Source: an uncultured Muribaculaceae bacterium
GTDB taxonomy: Bacteria > Bacteroidota > Bacteroidia > Bacteroidales > Muribaculaceae
Assembly: GCA_947381945.1 (NCBI GenBank)
Contig: CANCXM010000013.1
Span: 16,687 to 80,686 of the forward strand
DNA length: 64,000 bases
Reading direction: 5' to 3'
Position 1 is the first letter of the stretch. The number at the start of each line of letters is the position of its first letter. Below are positions 33,540-42,301 of this stretch, piece after piece. The translations under genes were made by a program, and so were the position numbers. The notes below the pieces were generated by a model. That model ran no database searches and had not been told where the DNA came from. It saw nothing but the letters and a program-made list of their open reading frames with translations.

Positions 33540-35066
33540 ATGTTCAAAGACCAACCCAAAGGCCTTATTCCCGCAGCGCTCAGCAACATGGGTGAGCGAT
33601 TCGGCTATTACATCATGAACGCGGTGTTAGTATTGTTCCTCTGTTCGAAATTCGGACTGAGCGAGGAGACCAGCACCCTGATTTATTCATTTTTCTATGC
33701 CGGCATATATTTGCTGAGTCTTGTTGGCGGTGTTATCGCCGACCGTACCCGTAACTATAAGGGAACCATTATCAGTGGTCTTGTGGTCATGTGTCTCGGT
33801 TATGTGCTTCTGTCCATTCCAATTCTCTCGACCTCCGACAACATCTCGTGGTTGCTCCCGATGACCTGCTTCGCCCTTTTCCTCATCGCTTTCGGCAACG
33901 GTCTTTTCAAAGGCAATCTTCAGGCCATCGTCGGTCAGCTTTACGACAATCCTCAGTATGCGTCGAAGCGCGACTCCGGTTTCCAGATTTTCTATGTGTT
34001 CATCAATGTCGGTGGTCTCGTTGCCCCCTTCATCGCCCCAATGCTCCGCAGTTGGTGGCTCGGTGTCCACAATCTTGCCTACAATGCGAAGCTTCCTGCA
34101 CTTTGCCATGAATATCTGAGCGTTACCGACAATATGTCGACCGAGAACATCGACAACCTCTATGCGCTAATCACTGCTACCGGAGGTGATACTGCCGGCG
34201 ACATCCAGGCATTCTGCAGCCAGTACCTTGAAGTGTTCAATACCGGTGTGCATTATTCATTCATCGCTTCGGTTGCTGCCATGCTGCTGTCGCTTGTAAT
34301 CTTCCTCATCTATAAGAAGGGTCTTCCCAATCCTTCGGCTAAGGCCAAGGCATCCTCTGTCAGCATCTCCGACGAGGAGCGTCGTGCAATGGCCAAGGAG
34401 ATAAAGCAGCGCATGATGGCCCTTTTCGCAGTGCTCGGTGTTGTCATCTTCTTCTGGTTCTCATTCCATCAGAACGGCACCTCGCTTTCACTCTTCGCCC
34501 GTGACTTCGTAGATACATCCACTATCGCTCCTGAAATCTGGCAGGCGGTGAATCCCTTCTTCGTGATTGTCCTCACCCCTGTTGTCATGGCATTCTTCGC
34601 AATGCTCAGCCGTCGTGGCATCGAGATTTCCACTCCCAAGAAAATAGCAATCGGTATGGGGCTCGCAGGTCTTGCCTTCCTCTTCCTTGCCGTGTTCTCA
34701 AGCGTTTCCGGCTATCCTTCGGCTACAGAATTCCGTGCCATGCCTGTCAGCGAGACTGCAGGAATGCTAGCCGGTCCGTGGGTGCTCATCCTGCTCTACT
34801 TCTTCCTTACTGTAGCAGAGCTTTTCATTTCACCGCTCGGACTTTCGTTCGTCTCTAAAGTTGCTCCCGCCCACATGCAGGGTCTCTGTCAGGGTCTCTG
34901 GCTCGGTGCCACCGCGCTTGGTAACCTTCTTCTTTGGATCGGCCCGCTGATGTACAATGCATGGCCTCTCTGGATGTGTTGGAGCGTCTTCCTTGCTGTA
35001 TGTCTCATCTCGATGGGTGTGATGTTCGGCATGGTCAAGTGGCTCGAACGTGTGACCAATGCATAA
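33540..35066 (+). CDS. Peptide:proton symporter, POT/PTR family (first of two)
   Basis: 508 residues with about 12-14 membrane segments, major facilitator type. POT signatures: 'GERFGYYIMNAV' in TM1, 'FGNGLFKGNLQAIVGQLYD' between TM4 and TM5, and 'FFWFSFHQNGTSLSLFARD' in TM7. POT proteins import di- and tripeptides with protons. The TM1 motif, normally ExxERFxYY, has Asn at the first Glu ('NMGERFGYY'). A close paralogue follows, separated by a terminator-like hairpin. TATTTTTGC at 33414-33422 could be its -7 element. Confidence 0.9.
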   Translation: MFKDQPKGLIPAALSNMGERFGYYIMNAVLVLFLCSKFGLSEETSTLIYSFFYAGIYLLSLVGGVIADRTRNYKGTIISGLVVMCLGYVLLSIPILSTSDNISWLLPMTCFALFLIAFGNGLFKGNLQAIVGQLYDNPQYASKRDSGFQIFYVFINVGGLVAPFIAPMLRSWWLGVHNLAYNAKLPALCHEYLSVTDNMSTENIDNLYALITATGGDTAGDIQAFCSQYLEVFNTGVHYSFIASVAAMLLSLVIFLIYKKGLPNPSAKAKASSVSISDEERRAMAKEIKQRMMALFAVLGVVIFFWFSFHQNGTSLSLFARDFVDTSTIAPEIWQAVNPFFVIVLTPVVMAFFAMLSRRGIEISTPKKIAIGMGLAGLAFLFLAVFSSVSGYPSATEFRAMPVSETAGMLAGPWVLILLYFFLTVAELFISPLGLSFVSKVAPAHMQGLCQGLWLGATALGNLLLWIGPLMYNAWPLWMCWSVFLAVCLISMGVMFGMVKWLERVTNA

Positions 35067-35107
35067 AATCCACGGAAGCTAATAAGAATTTGAGATAAGT
35101 AATAAAG

Positions 35108-35162
35108 AAGACAAAAGTACGGATGGAATCTGTCAACGATGTTTCCGGCGTACTTTTGTCTT
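35108..35162 (+). terminator. Hairpin terminator between the two peptide transporters
   Basis: Perfect 14-base stem (35108-35121 and 35149-35162) with a 27-base loop, ending in a T-rich stretch. It implies that the second transporter is at least partly transcribed on its own. Confidence 0.7.
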
Positions 35163-35196
35163 TTGTATTTGACAGTAAAAAATAAACCATCAAGCT

Positions 35197-36900
35197 ATGT
35201 TTAAAAATCAACCGGCAGGTCTGTATGTGCTTGCGCTTGCCAATACCGGCGAACGTTTCGGCTACTACACCATGCTTGCCATCTTCCTGCTTTTCCTGCA
35301 GGCGAAATTCGGCCTTGATTCCACGGTGTCGGGCCAGATTTATGCGGGCTTCCTCGCCCTTGTCTACTTCATGCCTCTTATCGGAGGTTGGGTAGCCGAC
35401 AAATGGAGCTTCTCGAAATGTGTTGTGACGGGTCTGTTCATCATGTTTGCCGGATATCTCGTCATGGCCATACCGACCGACATCCGCAGCACCTCATCGC
35501 TCGTGATTCTCTGCGCAGCTCTTCTGCTCATCGCATGTGGCACAGGCTTGTTCAAAGGCAATCTTCAGGTAATGGTGGGTGACCTCTACAACGAGGCCCG
35601 CTACAGTGGCCAGCGTGATGCGGCTTTCTCGCTCTTCTACATGGCTATCAACATCGGCTCGATGTTTGCACCTATGGCTGCTACAGCCATGTGTAACCTT
35701 GCACTCGATGCCAAGGGGCTGACCTACGTCTCCTCGCTCCCAGCAATGTGTAATCTCTATCTTGACGGTGCGGAAAACGGAGCAGATCTCTCTGCGACAA
35801 TCGCTGAGAATGGAATGAGCGCCGGTGCCGACCTTACAGCTTTTGCGAACGAGTACATAACCACGCTTTCGACGGGCTACAGCTATGCGTTTGCAATCGC
35901 CTGCGGTTCACTCATAGTCAGCTTCCTCATCTACTTCCTTGGCCGCCGGACCTACGCACATATTCTTACCGACAAAAAGGATGGCGCAGCAGCTAAGACC
36001 GCAGCAGCGGCCGGTCCGGAACTCACACCTGCTCAGACCAAGCAGCGCGTCGTTGCGCTTCTGCTTGTGTTTGCAGTAGTGATTTTCTTCTGGATGGTAT
36101 TCCATCAGAATGGAGCTACACTGACTGAATTTGCCAAGAGCTGTACATCGCCTGAGGCTACCGGTTGGACCCGCATAGGTTTCAATGTATGGGCGCTTCT
36201 GAGTGTTGCTGTCGGAGTCTATGCCCTCTTCAATCTTTTCCAGTCAAAGGGAGCCGTAAGCCGTGGAATCTCGGTTGTCATCCTCGGTCTGGTAGGTTGG
36301 GCACTGTGGTATTTCTATTCCATCACTCCCGAGCCCCTCACCGGCATCCAGCCGCAGCAATATCAGCAGTTCAATCCCTTCTATGTCGTTGCCCTTACCC
36401 CCGTATCGCTTGCTTTCTTCGGTTGGCTTGCAAAACGTAAGTCCGAGCCTTCGGCTCCTCGCAAGATTGGCTATGGTATGGTGATGGCAGCCGTGGCCTA
36501 CGTCCTTATGCTAGTAGGTTCGCTCGGTATTGTCGGCACAAGTGCATCAGTTTCTCCCAATTGGCTCATATCTACCTATCTGCTTCTGACATTTGCCGAA
36601 TTGCTCCTTTCGCCGATGGGCATAAGCTTTGTGAGCAAGGTAGCACCTCCGAAACTCAAAGGCTCTATGATGGGTGGATGGTTTGCAGCCACAGCTGTCG
36701 GTAACTACCTTGTCTCAATACCCATGCTTCTATGGGGTAAGATCCCGACCTATATGGTATGGGGTATCCTCGTGGTCATCTGTCTCGTTTCAGCCGGTTT
36801 CATCTTCGCCATCATGAAGAAGCTTGAAGCCGCAACCTCCGACACTCCGGCCCAACCCGAAGCTGACGAACTTGAAACAATAGAGGATGACGCTATCTGA
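35197..36900 (+). CDS. Peptide:proton symporter, POT/PTR family (second of two)
   Basis: 567 residues, about 14 membrane segments, same family as the previous gene: 'LANTGERFGYYTMLAIF' in TM1, 'ACGTGLFKGNLQVMVGDLY', and 'FFWMVFHQNGATLTEFAK' in TM7. It is longer because of an extra membrane pair in the middle (about 335-370) and an acidic C-terminal tail ('DELETIEDDAI'). It too has Asn for the first Glu of the TM1 ExxER motif. The pair probably arose by tandem duplication and then diverged in substrate range. Confidence 0.9.
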   Translation: MFKNQPAGLYVLALANTGERFGYYTMLAIFLLFLQAKFGLDSTVSGQIYAGFLALVYFMPLIGGWVADKWSFSKCVVTGLFIMFAGYLVMAIPTDIRSTSSLVILCAALLLIACGTGLFKGNLQVMVGDLYNEARYSGQRDAAFSLFYMAINIGSMFAPMAATAMCNLALDAKGLTYVSSLPAMCNLYLDGAENGADLSATIAENGMSAGADLTAFANEYITTLSTGYSYAFAIACGSLIVSFLIYFLGRRTYAHILTDKKDGAAAKTAAAAGPELTPAQTKQRVVALLLVFAVVIFFWMVFHQNGATLTEFAKSCTSPEATGWTRIGFNVWALLSVAVGVYALFNLFQSKGAVSRGISVVILGLVGWALWYFYSITPEPLTGIQPQQYQQFNPFYVVALTPVSLAFFGWLAKRKSEPSAPRKIGYGMVMAAVAYVLMLVGSLGIVGTSASVSPNWLISTYLLLTFAELLLSPMGISFVSKVAPPKLKGSMMGGWFAATAVGNYLVSIPMLLWGKIPTYMVWGILVVICLVSAGFIFAIMKKLEAATSDTPAQPEADELETIEDDAI

Positions 36901-37027
36901 AACAGATAGTCACTAACCTCCATAAAGGCCCACTCCCATGTACTCCAGCTATATGGTCTTGCAGGTCTACTATCTTACAGGCATCCTTAGCCTATTGAAA
37001 AATAGATAACTACAGGAAGCCTAATCA

Positions 37028-37112
37028 AAAACCTAAGGCAGAGGAAACTAACTACTGTCCGATAATTGCAAATCGCTTTCGGATAGCATTAGTTTCCTCT
37101 GCCTTAGGTTTT
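37028..37112. repeat. Perfect inverted repeat downstream of the peptide transporter
   Basis: 24-base arms at 37028-37051 and 37089-37112 with a 37-base spacer. It lies 128 bases after the transporter stop. The sequence of the arms is unlike the other inverted repeats in the window. Confidence 0.9.
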
Positions 37113-37188
37113 CTTAATACATTCGATAGCATGACAACGCCATGTTCAGTAAATGCGTATGGGATAGTCTTTTTAGGCCTTTTTGATG

Positions 37189-37219
37189 GTCATGTCATCA
37201 CAATTTGTGATGACATGAC
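37189..37219. promoter_or_regulatory. 31-base palindrome with single-base centre, operator-like
   Basis: GTCATGTCATCACAA and its exact reverse complement are separated by a single T. With no loop it cannot be a good RNA hairpin, so a DNA-level dyad bound by a dimeric regulator is more likely. Position: 347 bases upstream of the NhaC start. No regulator gene is adjacent. Confidence 0.55.
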
Positions 37220-37565
37220 TTCCAATTCAGTTTCAGATAGTTGAAACATAAAATCTGTTGGAAAACGATTTTGGTTGCGTTTGACTGCTTGTTTTTTAAC
37301 ATGTGTTCAGGGCTTTTAGGGTGTTTTGTTTAAGTGGTGGTGGGATATGTGGGGAATTTTGAGTAATTTTGTCGATGGATATATGGATTCATATAGATGG
37401 ATATATTTGTTGACGGGTATATTCATTAAGGATATGATGGATTTAGATAAATGTCATACTTGGTACTTGGATTGTTGAAAAGTTTAATCAGGCATACAAG
37501 TTTAATCAGACATGTGGCACATTATCCGATAAATAATATTTTTCACTCTTAACTTTGGTAGAAGG

Positions 37566-39014
37566 TTGAATAAAAACAGTGTTTTCGGTTCACGCAATCT
37601 CCCTTCTTTGGGAGTTTCGCTTATTCCGGTCAGTTTTCTTTTCGTTACACTTATAAGTGTAATTATTTTGAGTGGTGCGGATGCGGTTTCGGAGTATGGC
37701 CCTTGGATTCTGCTTGCCTCCACGGCAATTGGTCTTGGTCTGGCTCTTTTGGGCGGAGTTGCTTCGCGTAGAGGTCTCGCTGTCGGGCTTAAGCGCAGTG
37801 CCATGCAGATTCTCCCTGCGATTCCGATTCTGATATGTATAGCTATGGTGGCTACCACATGGATGCTTTCAGGCGTAGTCCCTACTTTGATTTCCTACGG
37901 TCTGCAGATTCTCAGTCCGCGCTTGTTTCTTGTGATAGCCTGTGTGGTTTGCTCGGCTATTTCAGTGATGACAGGCAGTTCGTGGACGACCATTGCCACC
38001 CTTGGTGTAGCCTTCATGGGCATAGGTGAGGTGATGGGCTACAGTGACCCGTGGATTGCCGGTGCCATCATCTCAGGTGCATATTTCGGCGATAAGGTGT
38101 CGCCGTTGAGTGATACGACAGTCGTTGCTTCGTCGACGGCCGGTGTGGATCTTTTCGAGCATATCCGTTATCTGATGTTCACGACCGTTCCTGCAATGGG
38201 TATTTCGCTCATTGTGTTTATGATTGTGGGTTTCACTACTGATGTTGACCATAATCCGGATGCCGGGTCGATGCTGGGTGCGTTGAATTCTACTTTCAAT
38301 CTCAGCCCGTGGACACTTGTGATACCCTTCATCACAATGGTGTTGATTGCTCTCCGTCTACCTACTCTGATAGTTCTTGTGCTTGCATCGCTCATGGGAA
38401 TGGCCGGTATCTTTATTTTCCAAAATCATGAAGGTATGGATTTGGTAGGTCTGTTGACAAATCTGTGGAGCGGTTCGGCGCTGTCGACGGGAAGCGAGTC
38501 GCTCGACAGTCTCGTTAGCACAGGTGGTATTCTCGGGATGCTCCCGACTGTGTTCCTTGTCCTTAGCGCGATGTTTTTCGGTTCGGTCATGATTGGGACA
38601 GGTATGCTCGCTAAACTTACCGATGCTTTCACTCGCCGTCTGCGCCGACGCACGAGCATCGTAGGGGCTACCGTATGCAGCGGTCTTGCAATGAACTGCT
38701 TCACAGCCGACCAGTATCTTTCGCTCATAATCACCGGCAACATGTATCGGTCTCTCTATAAGCGCAATGGCCTGGAGTCGCGATTGCTGAGCCGGTCAAT
38801 GGAAGATTCCATTTCGGTGACCTCAGTGTTGATACCTTGGAATTCATGCGGTCTCACACAAGCTACAGTGCTTGGAGTCAGCACTCTTGCTTATTTCCCC
38901 TGCTGTCTGTTCAATATACTCACCCCTGTGATGAGTGTCATCGTTGCCCGACTCGGCTTCAAAATACCGGAACCCGCACGTCGTCAGGCTGCTGTTTGTA
39001 ATCAGGCTGTCTGA
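37566..39014 (+). CDS. NhaC-family Na+/H+ antiporter
   Basis: 482 residues, about 11-12 membrane segments. Family landmarks: 'MTGSSWTTIATLGVAFMGIG', 'AGAIISGAYFGDKVSPLSDT' (the substrate-path motif) and 'MNCFTADQYLSLIITG', with 'LIPWNSCG' near the end. Relatives include Na+/H+ (NhaC) and malate/lactate (MleN) antiporters; ion specificity cannot be told from sequence. The start is a TTG at 37566; no ATG precedes the first membrane segment in frame, and TAACTTTG ends only 9 bases before it, so the mRNA may be nearly leaderless or the start may need revision. Confidence 0.88.
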   Translation: MNKNSVFGSRNLPSLGVSLIPVSFLFVTLISVIILSGADAVSEYGPWILLASTAIGLGLALLGGVASRRGLAVGLKRSAMQILPAIPILICIAMVATTWMLSGVVPTLISYGLQILSPRLFLVIACVVCSAISVMTGSSWTTIATLGVAFMGIGEVMGYSDPWIAGAIISGAYFGDKVSPLSDTTVVASSTAGVDLFEHIRYLMFTTVPAMGISLIVFMIVGFTTDVDHNPDAGSMLGALNSTFNLSPWTLVIPFITMVLIALRLPTLIVLVLASLMGMAGIFIFQNHEGMDLVGLLTNLWSGSALSTGSESLDSLVSTGGILGMLPTVFLVLSAMFFGSVMIGTGMLAKLTDAFTRRLRRRTSIVGATVCSGLAMNCFTADQYLSLIITGNMYRSLYKRNGLESRLLSRSMEDSISVTSVLIPWNSCGLTQATVLGVSTLAYFPCCLFNILTPVMSVIVARLGFKIPEPARRQAAVCNQAV

Positions 39015-39021
39015 GGAAAGC

Positions 39022-39137
39022 AGGGTACAGAAATTCAGAAATCACAAAAATAACATGTTTGTTTTAAGAGGAAATAATATTGTGTTACCTCAAAAAACAA
39101 ACATGTTATTTTTGTGATTTCTGAATTTCTGTACCCT
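39022..39137. repeat. 44-base perfect inverted repeat between convergent genes
   Basis: Arms 39022-39065 and 39094-39137 are perfect reverse complements; the 28-base loop has its own GAGG/CCTC pairing. It begins 7 bases after the antiporter stop and ends 78 bases before the ferritin stop, so it can end both transcripts, but it is far longer than a terminator needs. Confidence 0.92.
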
Positions 39138-39215
39138 CTTCGAGGTTTGAATTCATTTCCACTTTCAGCGGGCTAAGGGCATTTAACTCCCTTGAATCCG
39201 TGGATTGAAAGAGAA

Positions 39216-39740
39216 TTATTCTGCTGAAGAAGCAAGGGGCGAAGGAGTCGAGTAGGTGCGCGATGCAAGTTCCTGATCGAGCATATAGAGACCCATTCCG
39301 TTGTCGCCGATGAGCGAGAACTTATCGATAAGAGTGCGGCAGTTGTCCTCTTCCTCAACCTGCTCGGTTACGAACCAGTTGAGACGGTCGCGGGTTGCGT
39401 AGTCTTTTTCTGCCTCCGCGAGAGCATAGAGGTCGTTGATGAGTGCAGTCACTTTCTTCTCGTGCTCAAGAGTCTCTTTGAACGCATCGAGGGGAGTTGC
39501 CCATGAAGTGGGGACGGCATCAATGGCTTTAAGCTCAACGCGGCCACCGCGCTGGTTGACGTAGTTCATGAAGATTGTGGCATGGTCCTGTTCTTCTTTG
39601 AACTGGATTTTGAACCAATTGGCGATACCGGGCTTGCCTTCTGCTTCGAAGTGGAGCGACATTGACAGATAGAGATATGCACTCCAGAATTCTGCATTAA
39701 TCTGGGCGTTGAGAGCGTCCTGAACTTTGTTGTTTAACAT
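39216..39740 (-). CDS. ftnA: Ferritin
   Basis: 174 residues, four-helix ferritin. Ferroxidase ligands are all visible: Glu 17, Glu 50, His 53, Glu 94 and the Glu 126/129/130 group in 'TEQVEEED', which also provides the third iron site of bacterial FtnA. No haem-binding Met of bacterioferritin. It stores iron as ferrihydrite in a 24-subunit shell and protects against oxygen and peroxide. It is transcribed alone and follows the arginine run on the same strand by about 104 bases. Confidence 0.95.
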   Translation of the reverse strand: MLNNKVQDALNAQINAEFWSAYLYLSMSLHFEAEGKPGIANWFKIQFKEEQDHATIFMNYVNQRGGRVELKAIDAVPTSWATPLDAFKETLEHEKKVTALINDLYALAEAEKDYATRDRLNWFVTEQVEEEDNCRTLIDKFSLIGDNGMGLYMLDQELASRTYSTPSPLASSAE

Positions 39741-39844
39741 ACTTAGCGTGTATTATTAGTTGTTGGTTATAATTTCTATTGGCAAAAATACTAACTTTTC
39801 ACTAATATGTAATGTTTAAACGTAAAGTTTTTTCCACATACTTT

Positions 39845-41140
39845 TCAACAAACGATTTTGTCGTAAAGCTTCTGGAATTTCAGGGCTATCTCGGGGGTGC
39901 AGAGGTTGTTGATGGAACCCACATGGGTGTGGTGGACAGAGCGGACGGGGTGATATGTGCCGTTCTGCACTTCAAGTCCGACCTTCTTGTATGCTTCACG
40001 GAAAGGCATACCTTCGAGAACAAGACGGTTGACTTCCTCTACGGTGAAGAGATAGTCGTAGCGTGTGTCATCTATGATGTCACGTCTCACACGGATGTGT
40101 TGCAACATGAAATCGGCCATGTCCAGACATGAAATCATCTCAGTTGTGGCGGGGAAGATGATGTCTTTCAGCAACTGGAGGTCGCGGTTGTAGCCGAGTG
40201 GAAGGTTGGCTGTCAGAAGAGCTATCTCATTCTGGATGGACTGCAGGCGGTTGCACTTTCCGCGCATGATTTCAAACACGTCGGGGTTCTTCTTGTGAGG
40301 CATGATTGACGAGCCTGTGGTAAGTTCGTCGGGGAAGGAAATGAACCCGAAGTTCTGACACATCCACATACACACATCCATCGCGAGATGTCCGAGCGTG
40401 GAAGCAATGGCGCTGATGGCCATTGAGGCGGCGCGTTCTGTCTTTCCGCGCGACATCTGTGCGGCCACAACGTTGTAGTGTAGTGTCTCGAAGCCGAGCA
40501 GACGTGTGGTCATCTCACGGTCGAGAGGGAATGACGAACCATAGCCTGCGGCGGAACCGAGAGGATTCTGGTTGGCTACATTGTAGGCTGCGACGAGCAT
40601 CTGCATGTCGTCAACAAGTGATTCAGCGTATGCTCCGAACCAAAGGCCGAACGATGAGGGCATGGCCACCTGAAGATGGGTGTAGCCGGGCATGAGGACA
40701 TCCTTATACTCTTCGCTGAGAGATTGCAGACGGTCAAAGAGGCGTTTGACAGCTTCTGCGACTTTGCGCAGCTCGTCGCGCATGAAAAGTTTGAGGTCGA
40801 CAAGCACCTGGTCGTTGCGCGAACGTCCGGAGTGGATTTTTTTGCCTACATCGCCGAGTTTGGCAGTGAGCATGAACTCGACCTGCGAGTGGACATCCTC
40901 CACTCCGGGTTCGATTGTGAATTCTCCGCGCTCAATGACTTCCGCGATTTCGCCGAGAGCCTTGAGGAGTATATCAAGTTCTTCGGAGGTGAGAAGGCCG
41001 ATGCTTTCAAGCATTCTGATATGGGCCATTGAGCCTTGGACGTCGTAGCGGGCAAGGCGCAGGTCGAGTTCGCGGTCGTTGCCGACTGTGAACTCCTCAA
41101 TCATTTTGTCGGGTTCAAAACCCTTGCTCCAAAGTTTCAT
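39845..41140 (-). CDS. argH: Argininosuccinate lyase
   Basis: 431 residues. Signature 'GSSIMPHKKNPDVFE' (catalytic Ser loop), 'HSGRSRNDQV' and 'TAERAA'-like 'KTERAAS' are present. It cleaves argininosuccinate to arginine and fumarate, the final step. It is the last gene of the arginine run, 90 bases after the deacylase; the gap holds a short direct repeat (ATAGTGCGT, at about 41193 and 41216). Confidence 0.96.
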   Translation of the reverse strand: MKLWSKGFEPDKMIEEFTVGNDRELDLRLARYDVQGSMAHIRMLESIGLLTSEELDILLKALGEIAEVIERGEFTIEPGVEDVHSQVEFMLTAKLGDVGKKIHSGRSRNDQVLVDLKLFMRDELRKVAEAVKRLFDRLQSLSEEYKDVLMPGYTHLQVAMPSSFGLWFGAYAESLVDDMQMLVAAYNVANQNPLGSAAGYGSSFPLDREMTTRLLGFETLHYNVVAAQMSRGKTERAASMAISAIASTLGHLAMDVCMWMCQNFGFISFPDELTTGSSIMPHKKNPDVFEIMRGKCNRLQSIQNEIALLTANLPLGYNRDLQLLKDIIFPATTEMISCLDMADFMLQHIRVRRDIIDDTRYDYLFTVEEVNRLVLEGMPFREAYKKVGLEVQNGTYHPVRSVHHTHVGSINNLCTPEIALKFQKLYDKIVC

Positions 41141-41230
41141 TATTGTTGTCGGAATTAATGTTAGATGTAAAATTTCTGTAGGGACTCGCTATAGTGCGTA
41201 TGCCCGATTAAATTCATAGTGCGTGAGGCA

Positions 41231-42301
41231 TCAGTCCAATTTCAGTGATTCAATCAGACGGCGGTAAAGACCAATCGCCTCCTCGATTTCACTGATAAAG
41301 ATGAATTCATCGGCGGAGTGGCTGCGCGACGACTGTCCAGGTCCGATTTTGAGGGAAGGGAAGTCATACATCAGTGACATATCGCTCGTTGTGGGCGAGA
41401 CAAATGTCTGACAGCCCAGCCCGAGTGCTGCTTTCACTAATGGGTGACTCTCCGCAATGACCGATGCGCGCACGCGGGTAGAGCGTGGAGTGAGTGTCGA
41501 CCATTTCACGGCATCGCGTAGCAGATTGACAGTCTCTTCATTGCTGAAGGCATCCGTTGTGCGTATGTCCACCACCCATTTGCATTCGTCGGGAATGGCG
41601 TTGTGTTGCCATCCGGCATTGATTTGGGTGATATTGACGCTCACAGGACCGAGGATTTCCGATTGGCGTGGGAATTTGAAATCGCGCAGGGATTCGATGT
41701 CGGTCATTGCGCGATAGATAGCGTTTATGCCTTCGCCACGGGCCGCATGTCCGGTCACTCCGGGAGTGAGACAGTCAAGCACCACGAGACCGCGTTCGGC
41801 AACAGCCGCCTGCATTCCGGTCGGCTCCCCTACAATGGCGCAGTCAATCTTTATGCCTTCCTCCGCAAGATGTGGCAGGAAGGCCCTCATGCCATTCTCG
41901 CCGCCCACTTCCTCTTCGGCAGTGATGGCAAGGAGGAGGTTGAATGGGAGCGTAGAGGTGCGCAAATCAAGAAAAGTCTGAATCAGCGAGACTGCCGATG
42001 CTCCTGCATCGTTGCTGCCAAGACCGTAGAGTCGTCCATCCTCAATTGTCGGTGCGAAAGGGTCGCGCGTATAGGAGGCGGCCGGTTTAACGGTGTCGTG
42101 GTGGGAATTCAGCAGTATGGTCGGACGCGAACTGTCAAAATTTTCTGAAAGCGCGTAGACATTGTTGCGGAAGCGACGTGGAGCTGCTCCGGCTTTCGTG
42201 AGATAATCAAAAAGCAGCTGCGCCGTGCCCTCTTCCTGACGGGAGAGGGACGGCGTGGCTATCATGTGAGATAGAAGTCCGATTACTTCCGGTTTGTTCA
42301 T
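41231..42301 (-). CDS. argE: M20 family N-acyl-L-citrulline / N-acylornithine deacylase
   Basis: 356 residues, zinc peptidase M20 fold: 'LNSHHDTVKP' (metal His and Asp), 'GLGSNDAGAS' (bridging Asp), 'ITAEEEVGGENG' (catalytic Glu pair), 'CAIVGEPTG', and C-terminal 'SRSHSADEF' (metal His). In the pathway made likely by the adjacent carbamoyltransferase, it removes the acyl group from N-acylcitrulline rather than from N-acylornithine. Its ATG overlaps the argB stop (ATGA). Whether the acyl group is acetyl or succinyl is not decided here. Confidence 0.88.
   Translation of the reverse strand: MNKPEVIGLLSHMIATPSLSRQEEGTAQLLFDYLTKAGAAPRRFRNNVYALSENFDSSRPTILLNSHHDTVKPAASYTRDPFAPTIEDGRLYGLGSNDAGASAVSLIQTFLDLRTSTLPFNLLLAITAEEEVGGENGMRAFLPHLAEEGIKIDCAIVGEPTGMQAAVAERGLVVLDCLTPGVTGHAARGEGINAIYRAMTDIESLRDFKFPRQSEILGPVSVNITQINAGWQHNAIPDECKWVVDIRTTDAFSNEETVNLLRDAVKWSTLTPRSTRVRASVIAESHPLVKAALGLGCQTFVSPTTSDMSLMYDFPSLKIGPGQSSRSHSADEFIFISEIEEAIGLYRRLIESLKLD

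Larger units (their letters stand above)
36901..37565. other. 665-base stretch without genes
   Basis: No plausible coding region on either strand. It holds an inverted repeat (37028-37112), a loop-less 31-base palindrome (37189-37219), AT-rich near-repeats of GGATATAT around 37375-37440, and TAACTTTG at 37550-37557, a possible -7 element very close to the NhaC start. Confidence 0.7.

Noticed and set aside
37550..37557. Confident promoter call for the NhaC gene
   Set aside because: TAACTTTG matches the -7 element, but it is too close to the TTG start and has no -33 partner, so I note it only as possible.
40423..42148. Plus-strand frames opposite argH and argE
   Set aside because: They are shadows of the certain minus-strand arginine genes and show no recognisable domain.
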